DNA from: Rosellinia necatrix
Taxonomy: Eukaryota; Ascomycota; Sordariomycetes; Xylariales; Xylariaceae
Direction of reading: 5' to 3'
DNA: 64,000 bases
NCBI GenBank assembly: GCA_021209875.1
Contig: JAGYVD010000007.1
Span: 2,914,001-2,978,000 of the forward strand
Shown: one piece after another, positions 1 to 12,594 of the stretch
Position numbering within the stretch: position 1 is the first letter of the stretch
How the letters are laid out: each line of letters opens with the position of its first letter
The notes under the pieces: generated by a model
Seen by the model: the letters and a program-made list of their open reading frames with translations, nothing else
Database searches by the model: none
What the model was told of the DNA's origin: nothing
Program-made: the position numbers and the translations under genes

Positions 1-1154
1 AGGCCCTGGCCCTTAGACCACCCGTACTTAGACATTAGGCGGGCCGCAAATCCCTTTTGCCCTGGCCGGTTGACGCGGGGTATTGCTCCATCGTCTTCGT
101 CCATGGCGGGTGGCCCCGGTGGTGCATATTCGGCGCCATCGTCCTCATGGTCCAGATCCATGGAATCCGGGTCCTTCTGTGCTTGGTTTTGTTGCGGGGG
201 TACATAACGGACAGGCTCGCGGGAGATTGTCGACGAGTCGGGTTCCGGAGCGGGAGGTGGAGGTGGAGGTGGAGGTGGAGGAGGCGGCGTGGGAGATGGA
301 GGTGGTGGAGGTGCTTGCCCTTGGGACATGGCTAGCCGGCGCGCGTATGCATCGTCACCGCTCTTGTCATCCGGCAATGGAGCGCGCGGGGGCGAGGGCG
401 GCGGTGGCGCGAAGGAGTATGAATCTGGGGGTGCGAACTGGTCTGTGAAGGGGATTCAGGTTAGCCACGTTCTCTTCCTTAGCATGTTGCTGGTTTGAGA
501 TGTCGACCTACTATTGACGGGTCGGTGATCATCTTCTTCATCGCTATCCCAGCTGTCCCTCTCGTTATCACGCCGGCGATGCTTATATAGCAACGCTTTC
601 CACTCCCGCACCTCGCGTATTCTCTCATCGCTCCGTAAGTATTCATCAACATTGGTAGGCCGAGAAGGGTCGTAGATCTCGTCCCAGTCTGTCTCCATGG
701 GCATGGCATCAAGCTTCTTTTTCTTCTTCCGGCGGCCGCCTCGCGCCCTCTTCTCGGCGGCTGCGTACATGTATTCGTCGTCCTCGTTCCCCGCCCAGTC
801 GGCCAGCGAGCTCTTCACGGGGGGCGCGCTGGCGGGATTCGGGGCTTTTTCAGAGTCGGTCGGCGTGCTCGTGGAATTGCCAGATAAAGGCAGGATCTTT
901 GGGAAAGCAGGCTTCGGCTTCTGGGTCTTCTGTTGGGGGCGCCGGATCTGCTGGTGCGGCTGGAAACGCAAGGCCGAAGCGACGGTCTTCTTAGACGCTT
1001 CTTGCTCCTTCACGGCCTCTATGGCCTCTTGCGACACGACGGGGGCCCGCGATATAGACCCCGGGGCGTTGCTCTCAGACTCCAGCAAGTTGGCATACAA
1101 AGAGAGACCACCACCGCCGCCAGCGGCGCGTGGCGGAGGCGGATCGGCCGCCAT
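1..1154 (-). CDS. SPF45-like G-patch splicing factor, 3' part off window
   Basis: Two exons are visible on the minus strand: 512-1154, beginning at the ATG at 1154, and 1-442, which continues past the left edge. The intron 443-511 (69 bp) has donor GTAGGT, branch CTAAC and acceptor CACAG, and joins in frame. The N-terminal half has the features of SPF45/DRT111-type RNA-binding proteins: an LYANLL motif near residue 20, a basic run RGGRRKKKKK near residue 140, and the conserved block DWDEIYDPSRPTNVDEY just after it. Next come a proline-rich stretch with a long run of prolines and the start of a G-patch (KGFAARLMSKYGWSKGQGL) at the window edge. The RRM expected at the C-terminus lies outside. 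The family acts in the nucleus in 3' splice site choice. The family is clear; the exact orthologue is inferred. Confidence 0.88.
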
Positions 1155-2078
1155 TGGGAATTGATTGGGAATTGATTGCTAATTGATTGCGCGTGGGATC
1201 TTTCTGGCGTAATGAGTGGTCTACCTGGAAGTAGACGGGCTGTGGGCAGCTCAGCACTCGAAAACTATCTACCGGGCGTGACGAAAAGACGGTAGGGATA
1301 ATGATGGCCCATCTTAGTGATGAGATGCCGGCATGTTCTCTTCTGAAATTCAGTCAAGCAATCCCGGAGCAAGCAACCATGCAAGCAGATATGCAAGCAG
1401 ATATGCAAGCAAGGCTTAGGCTAGCGAAGCTGAAAGCTAATGCTACAAGGTACCTGCATCTTGGCAGTTGCGCTTGGATAACAACCTAACCTACTAGGCT
1501 AACCTGCCTAGTGTACTACGTTGTGCCTACCTACTTTATTTTTAAGTGCATACAGAGACACTAAGTAAGTACTTAGGCATTTCAGGGACCAGGACAATTT
1601 ACAGGGGCCTCTAATGGTGTTTCAAGCCACTACATTCGCTGGGGCCGGCCCTGCTGGCCCCCAGCTTCAGCGGACAACAACAAGCTTTGCACATACCTGA
1701 GGCTCGATGCCGCAGACCGGCAGGGCCACTGAGACTCCTGTTAGGATCGGGATCAGGAATCGCATGATGTTCAAGCTGCTGGGAGTAATAAGCTGACTTC
1801 CCGGACACAACCGGGTAGGCCAGGCGGACGGGCTTACCTAAGTACTCATTTCTCGTCGAACTGTTTCATCCTGTCACGTAAGACCAACATTTTCAACATT
1901 TTCAACATTTCCTCTTGGTTGACTAGACGCCATTCCCATCTCTTGTGTATTGTAATTTAAGCGCATGTTGTTATTCGATACTCTCCTTAGATCTTAATTC
2001 CATAAACACCCTGTCAAGGCCACTTCGAGATCCCTTTGAGACAAACCCCCCTTTCAAGACCACCTCGTCGATTCCACC
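1155..2078. other. Divergent intergenic region, SPF45 / PCS60
   Basis: These 924 bp separate two divergent start codons and should hold both promoters. I see no convincing gene. Short tandem repeats occur at 1378-1412 (three copies of a GCAAGCAGATAT-like 12-mer) and at about 1886-1911 (ATTTTCAAC three times). Pyrimidine-rich sequence precedes the PCS60 start. Confidence 0.6.
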
Positions 2079-3900
2079 ATGGTTACCCTGAAGAGCTCGA
2101 TAAACGGCGCAGGCTCGTCTGCCGCCATCATCATCCCCTCGAAGCCCACGCCCCTCATCGTAACCTACCAAGACCTTCTCGCCGAATGCTCCTCGTTCCA
2201 GCGCAAGCTCGCTGCCATCGGCATCACCCACGCCTCAGCCGTCTCGATAGCGACCGTCAACTCGTACGAATTCATCGTTTCCTTTCTTGCGACCTCGTGG
2301 CAGCGCGCCATCGCGGCGCCCTTGAATCCCGCGTACAAGCAGGCCGAATTCGAGTTCTACATCGAAGACATCAAGTCGGCGTTGGTCTTGGTGCCAAGGG
2401 GAGCCTACGAGGCTAATGCACCTTCGGTTAAGGCGGCCAAGAGATTCAATGCTACCATTGCCGAGTGTTACTGGGACGCCGCCAAGAGAGAGGTCGCGCT
2501 GGACGTGAAAGATCTCGGGCAGCTCATGGGGGCAAAGGAATCAGCTGTGCTGAATCCCGAGCCCGAGGATGTTGCTCTCGTCTTGCACACGAGGTAAGAG
2601 ACCGATTGTTTGGCCACAGCGAGACTGGAAGCTGACCAAGCCCGTGACAGTGGCACGACGTCGAGGCCCAAAGTGGTATGTTCAAACGCCGGGCGATATT
2701 GAAGGGCAGCGGCTTACCAAGGTGATCAGGTCCCATTGACGCACCGCAACTTGACCCGAACAATGAGTGAGCTAGCCTAGAGCCCCAAGCAAGATCCGTG
2801 GAGTGCGAGCATCGACAGTGCCCTAACGTCAGCATAGACAATATCCAGAACACGTACCAACTAACCGCAAAGGATCGGACTATGCTGGTGATGCCGCTGT
2901 TCCACGTCCACGGCCTCCTCTGCGCCCTCCTGGCCCCCCTTTACTCCGGCGGTTCCATGATAGTACCACCCAAGTTTTCCGCATCGGAGTTCTGGCAAGA
3001 CTTCACCGCATACAAGGCAAACTGGTATACTGCCGTTCCTACCATCCACCAGATTCTACTGAAGAGCCCTGCGCCGACTCCAGTACCCAAGATCCGTTTT
3101 ATCCGGTCTTGCTCTTCACCCTTGTCGCCGACAGTCTTCTACCAGCTTGAGGAGAAGTTCAAGGCCCCCGTTCTCGAAGCCTACGCCATGACGGAGGCGG
3201 CACATCAAATGACATCGAACCCCCTCCCTCCCGCCAAGCGCAAGCCCGGTACCGTGGGGTTGGGCCAGGGTGTAGAGATGAAGATATTGAATGACGCTGG
3301 TGATGAGCTACCGCAGGGCAGTGAAGGGGAGATCTGTATTCGTGGCGAGAACGTCACGAAGGGGTATCTAAACAACGAAGCAGCCAATGCGGGCGCGTTT
3401 GCCAAGGGCGGGTTCTTCCGCACTGGCGATCAGGGGAAGAAAGACGAGGACGGGTACATCATCATCACCGGCCGCATCAAAGAACTCATCAATAAGGGCG
3501 GCGAGAAGATTAGCCCTATTGAATTGGACAATGCCCTTGCGTGCCACCCGGCCATTGCGGAAGTAGTGAGCTTTGCCATCCCAGATGATTTCTACGGCCA
3601 GGATATCGCCGTTGCCATCGTGCTCAAGCCTGGCGCAAACTTGACGCAGAATGAGTTAAAGGATTGGACCGGCGCGCAGTTGGTGAAGTTTAAAGTCCCT
3701 AAGAAGGTGAGTTATCCGCGCGTGCCCGGCACATGTCCGCGCGTCCGACGTCATAGACATACATGAGTTGCTGAACTTCATGCTGACTATTTCAGATATA
3801 CTTCACGGAAGTGATGCCCAAGACGGCGACGGGTAAGATACAAAGACGCATCGTAGCAGAAACGATGCAGAAGCAGGAGGTGCCAAAGGCCAAACTATAG
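2079..3900 (+). CDS. PCS60: Peroxisomal acyl-CoA/oxalyl-CoA synthetase, Pcs60 type
   Basis: There are five exons: 2079-2593, 2651-2675, 2730-2766, 2838-3706 and 3796-3900, giving 516 residues in frame. It is an adenylate-forming (ANL) ligase that activates a carboxylic acid with ATP and CoA. The AMP-binding signature TSGTTSRPK sits at about residues 171-179, split by introns 1 and 2. MPLFHVHG, AYAMTEAAHQM, FFRTGDQG and GRIKELINKGGEKISP follow in the family order, and PKTATGKIQRR lies near the end with the catalytic lysine. The last three residues are AKL, a PTS1 peroxisomal signal. Length and motif order fit yeast Pcs60 and plant oxalyl-CoA synthetase; substrate is not decided by sequence, and a medium-chain acyl-CoA synthetase is the alternative. 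Exons 2 and 3 are only 25 and 37 nt. Confidence 0.92.
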
Positions 3901-5653
3901 AGACATATCCACGCCTTGTAGCAGGTACGGAAAGGGGGGAATTGACCTGGAGGATAGATGGCTTATACTTAGAGAGCTAGAGCCCAGAGAATTGTCAGAC
4001 AAGAAAGGAACGGGCAAGTAGACAGATAGACGGATAGACAAGACAGACGAACCGACACCAGTCAAGCTAGGCTAAAAGAAAGGTTGACCGCCAAAAAAAG
4101 CGCTCGCCGAGACTATCTGCCAAGATATTGAAGCGTCAATCCGGAGAATGGATTGTATGGTGATACGCTTGGCGAGCAGGTACCGATCTCTCAAAACAAA
4201 GCACAGCCACGACCAAGACCAATTTGCCTGTGCAAAATAGGAAGACTGTATATTTTTTGTGTTCATAAATTTTGGGGGGTATCTCATAATCGCTCGTACG
4301 CTCGCTCGCTCCCATTTTGTAGCCTACAAAGAAACTCTGTCAAAATGGAGGGAAAAAAGAAAAAAGAAAAAAAAACTTATCCAAGATGTGAGATTGAGGA
4401 CCATTTTCCCCATCTCCCCGTCCCTTTTTTTCGCCGAACCCCCCCTTGAAAAGAAAAACGCCAGAAGGAAGAAAAAAAAAAAAAAAGGCCATACGTATGG
4501 AGAAGAAGTATATAGAGAGGAGAGTAGGAGAGGTTACTCCAACAAAAGCGAAACCAGCCTCCCCGTTCTAGGCTTCGTCGACCTTTCTTTTCCCGCAGGA
4601 TCCTAAGCGTCGCTTACGTACATATGTATGTCTGGCAATTGTAAAACCTCGAGAGTAGGTATGCGCAGTAAAATGATTGAGAAAGAAAAAAAAAAAATCG
4701 CCGTTCGCCCGCCAAGCGTGCGTAAGCCACGGGGCCCGATTTTCCCGTGTCCGGGCGGCGGGAGGGGGTTCGTCCCACCTGGATTTATTTCTCGACCTTT
4801 TTCTTTCTTTTCTTTTCTTCCGTCGGGCGTGTGTTCGAGGAGAGAGAGAGTTGTTGAATGACTGACTGACTGACTGGGCGCCCATTCTCATATTACATAC
4901 GTATGCGTTTGCGTGTTGCTTAGCTAGGGGGGGTGAGTTGGGGTGGTAATGGTTGTTGGTAGCCCTCCTTCCCCAATTGGAGGCCCATCCCCTCCCCCCC
5001 CATCCATACAAGGACTACTCGGGCGTGGGTACTTTTGATGCGCCCGCCCTCCACGCCCCTCCGCCCCCGGTCGGATGAGACCTTGGGTTGCTGGTTGGAG
5101 AGTGGGAAAAGGGGGGAAGAGAGACCAAGAACCACAAACCGCGACGACGCGGGGGGGGAGAGGGCCGGACGGGGAAACCGCTCCCTCTCATGCACCCCGG
5201 CCGAAATGTCCCTCTCTGTCTCTGTCCTGCTGCGGTCACGCTTTCGCTTCCTTCCTTCCTTCCCCGCCCTCCTCCCTGCTGTGCTGCTAGGGGGGAGACG
5301 TGCATGCATGCATGAATCATTGGATGGATGGATGGATTGGATGGACGGGATTGTGATTGGGGATTGGAAATGTGATGCGCGCTTTTTTCTTTTTTTTTTT
5401 TGGAGGGTTTTTTTGGAATGAAGCCGTCGCGAACCACCCCAACCTATTTCCGGCGGTCGTAGATCGTACGTTTTCGCGAAAGACGAGCAGACTTTTCATG
5501 TGTGTAGTAGAGTAGGCTAGTTACGGCGAAGGAGGGGAGGGGGGATTGGTTTTTGGTTTCTTCCGGGCGCCGGGGATCTCGGAGGAGCGAGCCAGCCGAT
5601 GTGTGTGCGTGTGTGTGTGTGGCGACAAAAGGCGAAGGCGAAGAAGTCTTTCA
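3901..5653. other. Convergent intergenic region, low complexity
   Basis: It lies between the 3' ends of the PCS60-like gene and the small minus-strand gene. The DNA is rich in homopolymers (A runs near 4350-4490 and 4683-4697, T runs near 5390-5415), GA/CT tracts, an ACTG repeat at 4861-4876 and a GGAT repeat at about 5321-5337. Open frames here are short and look like low-complexity translation. I see no gene. Confidence 0.55.
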
Positions 5654-6134
5654 TCACTCGTAGATGATCTCGTCATCGTCCTCCTCGTTCTCGTACAGCT
5701 TCCCGGGTGTCACGAGACGTCTGGGCTGTTCAGCAGCAGCAGTAGTAGTAGTAGTAGCGGCTCCTCCTCCTGCCGCTCCTACCCCACCCCCACCCTCCTC
5801 CCCCCTGGCCCTCGAACGACCATGCGCCGCCCTGCGCGGCTACCGCCGCCTCGAGCGAGGCGTAGACCGTGATGGGCGTGCCGTTGAAGTCCCGCGGCGC
5901 CACGAACTGCTGGGCCGGCTCGGGCTCGAACTCGGTCGCCAGGCTCGACGTAGACGAGCGCCGCGAGAGCGTGTGCGTCCTGAACTTGGAGTGCAGGCGG
6001 GAGGAGGAGAAGACGGAGTCGGCCGTGCTGGTGGTCGCCGAGGAGCCGACGGATTGTTCGTCCTGGGCCTTGGCTGCCCGTGATGCCGCCCAGCGCGCCG
6101 ACTCGGCTGCTATATGCTCACGTAGCGAGAGCAT
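5654..6134 (-). CDS. Small conserved-looking protein of unknown function
   Basis: I do not recognise the family. The best model has exons 5844-6134 and 5654-5725 with an intron at 5726-5843 (donor GTAGCC, acceptor GAACAG), giving 120 residues. The protein starts MLSLREHIAAESARWAAS and has a Ser/Thr-rich middle. After QFVAPRDFNGTPITVYA it ends in an acidic tail (RRLVTPGKLYENEEDDDEI) with stop TGA at 5654. That tail lies in a different frame from the upstream exon, so either this intron is real or a length change occurred in the TAC/TGC triplet run at about 5731-5760. An in-frame ATG at 6236 would add a Thr-rich low-complexity leader (positions 6135-6236), but its start context is poorer. Confidence 0.5.
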
Positions 6135-6236
6135 TGTAGTAGTTGTGGTAGTGTTGGTGGTGGCGGTGATGGTGGTGGTGATGGTGGTGGTGGAAGTGGT
6201 GGTGGAAGTGGTGTTGATACCGGTTGACAAGCTCAT

Positions 6237-9200
6237 GGAGTCTTCAAGATGATGATATGACGTTGACGACGTGTGTAAGTGATTGGTTCTAACTCCACCG
6301 CCTGATGGTCGGGTTGGTTGTCTAATACGTAAGGCTTTGTTCGAGTTTTACAATATGGGGGTTATAAGATACTAATGGGATATGTATGCTATTGAGGTCT
6401 TTATCTGGTGTGGTATGAGAAAATGGGAGCTCTTCACAATGCGAGCTGGCATGGACAGAGGACTGGACAGAGGATGGGCTGGTCCCTTTATATCTCTTGT
6501 CGAGGAGGAGGGGCTCGAGTGACGAATGATGATCAATAACAACGGCTAATAGACATGCCTCGCATCCTCTCGACCCAGCTACCCTGTCCATCTCGCATGA
6601 CTCCCCTAGCTTATACCACCCACGCTATTGTAGCTACATGCATGGGTAGGTGCGGGAAAGGGTAGGTAGCGCAATATGGTAGTGTAGTGTACATGCCGTC
6701 AAGCGCGCGTATGGTTCATTTGAGCGGCCATGATAGTGTGGTGTAGAGATGGGTGTGCGGGGGCTTGCACGCCCAGCACGCCCAGCCGGGTATCTCAGCA
6801 CGCCGAGGCTGCTTATCAGGGGAGGGCAGATTGGTTAGATTGGTAGGCTTGGGTCTGACTTGGGTGCCGCGCCCAAATTCGCTGGGCGAAATGAAACGAG
6901 CCAACCCGGGCGGAACACACTAACTACCTAGGTACCTGCCTACACTAAGTAGGTACCTACCTAGCACAGCAATCTTGTAGTAACTATAGGCAGGCAGTGT
7001 ATGGTAGAGGCAGTAACTATCTAGTGTAATAGTCACAGTGGCACGGTTCTTTGGTATGGGTCTACGTCACGACCGTCACGACCGCGAAGACGAAAAGAAG
7101 GCGCGGAGAGAGTGTGAGATGACCGCCGAGCGTCGGCCAAGACTCTTGGCTGTTCGCGGCATTGTTTTGACAGCGAGCGAGGATGGAGGCGAAGTCTTGT
7201 CGTCCCCTCCTATTCGAATAGCAAAACCACAACGAGGCTACGTAGCACCAATAACAGCCGCTGGGAGCGTATAACTAGTGGTTCTGGGTCCTGAGTGGTG
7301 AGTGGTGACTACGACATGATGTGATTGATATGAACGCCAAGGGATCTGAGGGTCCATATTTGATTTACATCTACAATAACTACTATTTTAGCTCAGGATC
7401 TTGCTTAGGGGGACACGTACCGTCGGGTTTTGTGTTTGATGTTTTGTGTTTTGTGTTTTTTTTTTGGTGCTTTGGTTTTTTGTGCGAGTCTTTTGTTTTG
7501 TGTAAGTGTGCAATTTTGAGATGCAGAGAGCAGAGCCTCCACCGATCACAAGCCATCAACCATATTTTGGCGCGAGCCGCCTTGGTGAATGAGTAAGACC
7601 AATTGCACCCAGCGATTTCGGAGACGGCCGGTCGGGTCGAAAAGAGGAAATAATGACGACATTTTCCAGGTTTAGGGTAACACATGTGCGTTCTTATTTT
7701 TTTTTTTTCTCTATTCTTTTGAAGTCCTATGAACCGTAAGCCCCGAAGCGCGAGCCGACGATAGCCCTCCCCGTTTTCACAAGACAATGTCTTGCACTCT
7801 CCCCCAGTCTTAGGTGCATATTTTATTATGCGCTATCCATTAATTTATGTGCCAGACTCTCTAGGTTGTTATGTATTGTACTATCTATATATCCCTCTAT
7901 GAACATGCATAACACCATGTACTATAGTGTAGTGTATAGTGTATAATGTATAACGCATGGTAGTTAGTTATATGATGTATGTATAAGTTAGGTAGTTATG
8001 TAGTGTATTCCTCTCGTGTCGCAAACCAAAACAGTCCGTCTTCTTGTCATCCGACTCCTGGCCTGACCCATGCACGAGCTTAAACTCTTCCCGACAGGGG
8101 GCACCATGTTCTTAGCGGTGCGCTATCGTCTCTTGATCTCAGTCTAGCATCTGTCGACAGAGGTCCCGTGACCCTACGGGATGGGGCATTCCTACGAGCT
8201 AGTCAGTCTAGTGTAGGTGCGGTCCCTGATCCTCGGGAGCCGAGGAGGAATAGCTAGCCAGAGTGAGGCTCGAGCTCGCCATTTCGCTCTGAGTCGCGAT
8301 TACAGAAAGGACATCGTGTCGTAGGACCATTCTACTTACTACGTATTCATTCTACGAGTATTCAGCCGCAGAGGACGGCATCACCCTAAATGACACTCTC
8401 CCCTTCCTTCGCCTCTCCCTCCCTTCACCTCTCCCCCTCTCTTTCCCATCACACCGCATCTCACCAACAGATGAGGGGCAGATGAGTGGCAGATGAGTGG
8501 CTATTTACTTTTTATATGCCATGTCTTGGCTTACTAGAGCAAAAGCTTGGCTTTACCGTGAATCGCAAATACCGGCCTGCCGGCCAAAAGCCAAGCACTG
8601 TCGATCCTCTCCTCTCAAATGAGAGCGATAAGACGCACGTGGGCGTGTAAATCAATCAGAGCTGATTTTCCCTTTTGAGGGTATATTCGCACCTGCCAAG
8701 GTTGACAAAAGGATAGGGGTCTTACGTTGAGTAACTATGTAAGTACATGCATAAGTGCACAGCTAGCCACGCGTGTAACATACCTACGAGTAGGTATGTG
8801 CCTGTCTTAGGCAATCTAGATTCACCAACTAGATCTACGCTAGAAGATAGGTAGTATAATAATACCTACCCAATACCTTAGATTGCGGAGAGCCCACACT
8901 CAGCTCTTGCCATAGAGTTACACGAGAGAGCTTCATCTTAATGCCTTTTGATTACATATACATATGAACATGGCAATGTCTCTGCTCTTAAAAATGAAAG
9001 CATACGTAATTTTCCCGCATTTCTTACATGTGATCCAAATACCAGGATATACGTAAGTAATGTAGCATAGCATATCAATCAACAACAGTCACTAACTACC
9101 CCAATACCACATACCTATCCATGATATTCAAACGAAACAAAAAAGCATAGTTACCCATATATCTAGTTGTACCTAATTATTAGATAATGAACTCAAGGCC

Positions 9201-9654
9201 CCAGGCCGTCACACTCAATATGTCAGATGTCGCATATCTACAAGTAGCAGGTAACTAGCTTAGTACCTACCTAGGTAGGCACGTATGTAATCCCAATCAA
9301 GCCAAGACCACCGGCTATTTTTTTTCCCTCCAATGGCGAGGGGCCAATGAACTTTCTATCACCTCGAGGAGAGTCAGAAAGGGCGTAGTAGATATGTACA
9401 TATGTATGTTATGTATGTATGTATGTACATGACTTGACCGCACGCAACCGAACAAAGAACTCCTCCTCCTCCTTCTGACCCGACCCGACCCGACCCGTGA
9501 CAGCCAATCCCGTCCGTCTGAAGCCGATCGATAAGGGCGCAGGAGTACATCCATTACGAAGCCCGGTATTGTACAGCACGCCAACGACCATCCCGCGCGC
9601 GTGCGCCGCCCGGCTCTACTTATAAGCCCATTTGAGCCCATTTCCGTTTCGACC
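6237..9654. other. Intergenic region, no gene recognised
   Basis: It covers 3.4 kb without a supported gene. It holds several TAGGTACCTA-type words (about 6930-6962 and 9255-9275) and a pyrimidine-rich tract at about 8395-8460. It also has a GTAT repeat at about 9411-9427 and a CCCGA repeat at about 9477-9497. The largest open frames (for instance 7038-7274 on + and 7383-7787 on -) show no domain or exon pattern I know. Confidence 0.5.
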
Positions 9655-10621
9655 ATGCCATCCCGGCTGCTGCTGCTGCGCGTCCTACCATTGCCGCTGC
9701 CATCGTTACGCCAGTCCCTGCACCACCGAATCCCACAATCCGTGCTTATAGCATCACCCTCATCGTCGTCCTCGACCTCTTCCCCAGCTCACGCGAGGTC
9801 GAGAATCCCGCTACCGAGGTTTAGTTCCTCCTCCTCTTCCCCCTCCTCCCCCGCGAATCCAATGGCGTCCCTCTCGACCCCGCCGGCCCCGCCGGCCGGT
9901 AAGTTTGAGTGGCTTGTAGTCATCCCCGATAAGCCGGGCGTGCACGAGAAGAGGTTGGAGGTTCGCGCGTAAGTTGTTAATCTTATTTCACAAGCGCCTT
10001 AAATCGAGAAAACTCTTAAGAAAAGAATTCAAGAAAAAGAGGAAGAAAAAAAAAAAAAAGAAAGAAAAAAGACACAAGCAGGTCTACTAACACGTTCACT
10101 CACTCTTTATATAGGCAACACCTCGCAGGTTCTAAACCCCTGGCAGAGTCGGGTTTCGTGAAGACCGGAGGTTAGTATATCCCCTATCTTTACCATCGCC
10201 TTCCCAACATACACACAAAAAGCTCAGACATGTAACTAGGTGCAATATTTAACGAGAAGCCCGAAAGCGATGATGCTTCCAAGTTCAGTTTTTATGGCAG
10301 CACGCTAGTATGCGTCGCCTCCTCGAAGGAGGAGATCCTTGAGCTGCTAGAAAAAGACATATATACTACGTCTGGCGTCTGGGACCTCGAGAAGGTGAGT
10401 TCATCCTTGGCGTTCGATACCCGCCATATTCCCACATAAAAAGTTTCGATCGCCCCTTCTCCCTATGCCACTTGTTGCCCCCGTCCTTGCGTGAGCTCCA
10501 GGTACTGACTTGTAACCTGTAGGTACAAATTTGGCCCGTAAGTCAAAAGTTTTCCTGACGTACTGACGGCGGTTTTCATGCTAATTATAAACAGGCCAAA
10601 TTTGCATTTCGCAACCCGTAG
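9655..10621 (+). CDS. YciI-domain protein with mitochondrial presequence
   Basis: There are five exons: 9655-9968, 10115-10170, 10240-10394, 10523-10537 and 10595-10621, totalling 188 residues in frame. Residues 1-65 are Ser/Arg/Leu-rich and free of acidic residues, ending near PRFSSSS, which looks like a mitochondrial targeting sequence. A second in-frame ATG at 9862 (MASLSTPP) would give a cytosolic form of about 119 residues. The rest is a YciI-like domain: FEWLVVIPDKPG, then QHLAGSKPLAESGFVKTGG, then FYGSTLVCVASSKEEILELL, ending WPAKFAFRNP. Bacterial relatives are small dimeric proteins with a proposed His/Asp pair, and function in fungi is unknown. Exon 4 is only 15 nt. The family call is firm, the localisation inferred. 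Confidence 0.87.
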
Positions 10622-10929
10622 TCACCACGGTAGTTAAGAAACGTATCTGGGGCCCGTACTTATTGATGAAGCGGCAAATTACAACCCTAACCTCGATGTA
10701 CGCACATCCAACACCTGTTAGATGAGGACCTCGTTGATTACCACCGATCAAAACGCCGTAGTAACGAAACTCAACTGGCCGTTTAGAAACGCAGCTGGCC
10801 AGACCTCGGGGTGTCCCGCGAGGGAACGGAGGCATAAAATACACTCTGTAGCTTATCATATATCGTATTAGGGGTTTGAATGGATACCCCACCCCTTCCA
10901 TTGGCGTTGCAAACGTGTTGCGTAATTAC
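10622..10929. other. Convergent 3' intergenic region
   Basis: These 308 bp lie between the stop codons of the YciI gene (+) and the DUF2408 gene (-) and should contain both 3' UTRs. I see no gene. Confidence 0.6.
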
Positions 10930-12594
10930 CTAAGCATGCTTTGCGTGTGTCGGTGTCTGTGACCCCGATGCATCCTCTGCGGCGATTCTGAGTTCGTAGT
11001 TTAGGTCAAAGCATTCAGATAGTAGCTCCGTGACACTACCCTGGCCTTCGGGTATATCGTCGGCAACCATGAATTTTCCGTCAACCCTCATGTTATCGAT
11101 GGAATTAAGCTTAGATGTGGGTTAGCCAATATTGAGTAAACCGCCGTCTCTGCTAGAGAAGAGCCTACCTTCATGCTATATGGATATAGCTCACGAACTG
11201 ATGAAACGCCGCCACTGTTTTTCACCTCCAAAAGGCAACGTTTCAAGGTCTGTAATTGGTTATAGATCGGCAGCAACGCCTCAGATACAGGCTCGGAAGA
11301 TATCATGAGATGATAAATGTAGCCGTACGACCGCCGAATGAGGTACAGGAGTGTCTATATTCCTTGTTAATAGATAATACACAGTTTCCAGATACATAGG
11401 CAGTGCGTACGCGCTGAACATAGAGCTCGGCGGGCTCTCCGCTATCGTCCACCCAGTTACCGTCTACTCGGCTTTCATCAATTTTGTCGAGTTGTCGTTG
11501 GAAATCGAAAAGGTCAGTCTCCCGCAGCGACCAGGCCTGAGTCAGAGATAGCTTGTCGAGCTCGTTTCGAATACCAATAAGAACGTCGTAAATTGGCCTC
11601 CATTTGTCTGGAAAGTTGCCGCCCCTGTTGGATCCATCAGTAGGAGCAAGAGTAGATGTCATGAAGGTAACTAACCGTTCCAAGACGATCCCTGTGTACA
11701 ACTGGCATCTTTCTAATAAAGCACTGACTTCATCACTACCTTGCAGGACATTCCCTTCCCCATCAACAAATTTACCATCCTTCCTCGTCTCGTCGACTTC
11801 CTTTAGTTGTGCTTCAAATTTATGTATATCTTTCGGTGAGAACTTTACAGTGTTCTGTTAGCACAGCTTGTAAATATTTACGACAGAGTGCAGTGTAACT
11901 CACCTTTGACTTGGTATTAATCATTGCCAACTGCCTCAATATGGAGACAAGTCTCTCACACGTGTGTCTTAGGGGCTCTGCAATATTCTCCACCTTCTTC
12001 TGAAGCTTCGTCAAGGATGCTCGGCATCGTTCGATTCGGCTTGCTATGAGAGTTTCGAGCCATGGAGCGGATTCGACCGTGGATGTGTTTTGTATGATCT
12101 CAGACAAATGTTCGAGAGTGTGCGACATACTGTCTAGATCTTTAGCCGAAAACAAATCGGCTTCGGTTAGGTGATCTAGAAGTCGTTTGATTGTTGATGT
12201 CAGGGCGTACGCGGCGGGAGCCTCGTTGTTCCTCCCTATCGTCATGAAGAAGAGCGATAGTAACTGAAAGCAACTATCTACTACTCTGTCGACTGAGTGC
12301 AGAGGCGGTTAGCTAGACACCTTGACTACCTTCCTGCCAGAAATCTCCAATAACAAGAGTAGTAATAGGAGGAGCAGTACCTCTGTTCTCTTCCACGGAT
12401 TTCCCGCTTCGAAGGTCATTGAGAAGCTTGACCTGGTGAACGGTTTCGTCATAGAGGCCCATGACATCCTGTGAACGGACATATGTGGTGCGGTCCAGCT
12501 TGCGCAACAATAGCAGGTCCTGGATTGCGACGAGCTTCTCTAGGATTTGCTTCTCCCCCTCGTTTTGAGGAGGAGGAAACTTGGGTGTATCCAT
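10930..12594 (-). CDS. DUF2408 / UPF0662 family protein
   Basis: There are five exons on the minus strand: 12381-12594, 11904-12292, 11411-11854, 11169-11354 and 10930-11109, giving 470 residues in frame. Introns are 88, 49, 56 and 59 bp. The sequence is mostly helical and charged. Landmarks are DRTTYVRSQDVMGLYDE (residues about 34-50), SLFFMTIGRNNEAPAAYALT, LYTGIVLERL, a short VDGNWVDDSGEPA-type turn repeated later as MRVDGKFMVADD, and YLIRRSYGYIYHLMISSEPV. This matches the fungal DUF2408 (UPF0662) family, cytoplasmic proteins without an assigned biochemical role. It is divergent from the RPP1 gene, 1.0 kb away. I am confident of the family and make no claim on function. Confidence 0.88.

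Noticed and set aside
5730..6236. Thr-rich 34-residue leader of the small minus-strand protein
   Set aside because: It translates a TGG/TGT-type repeat; the internal ATG at 6134 has a better start context.
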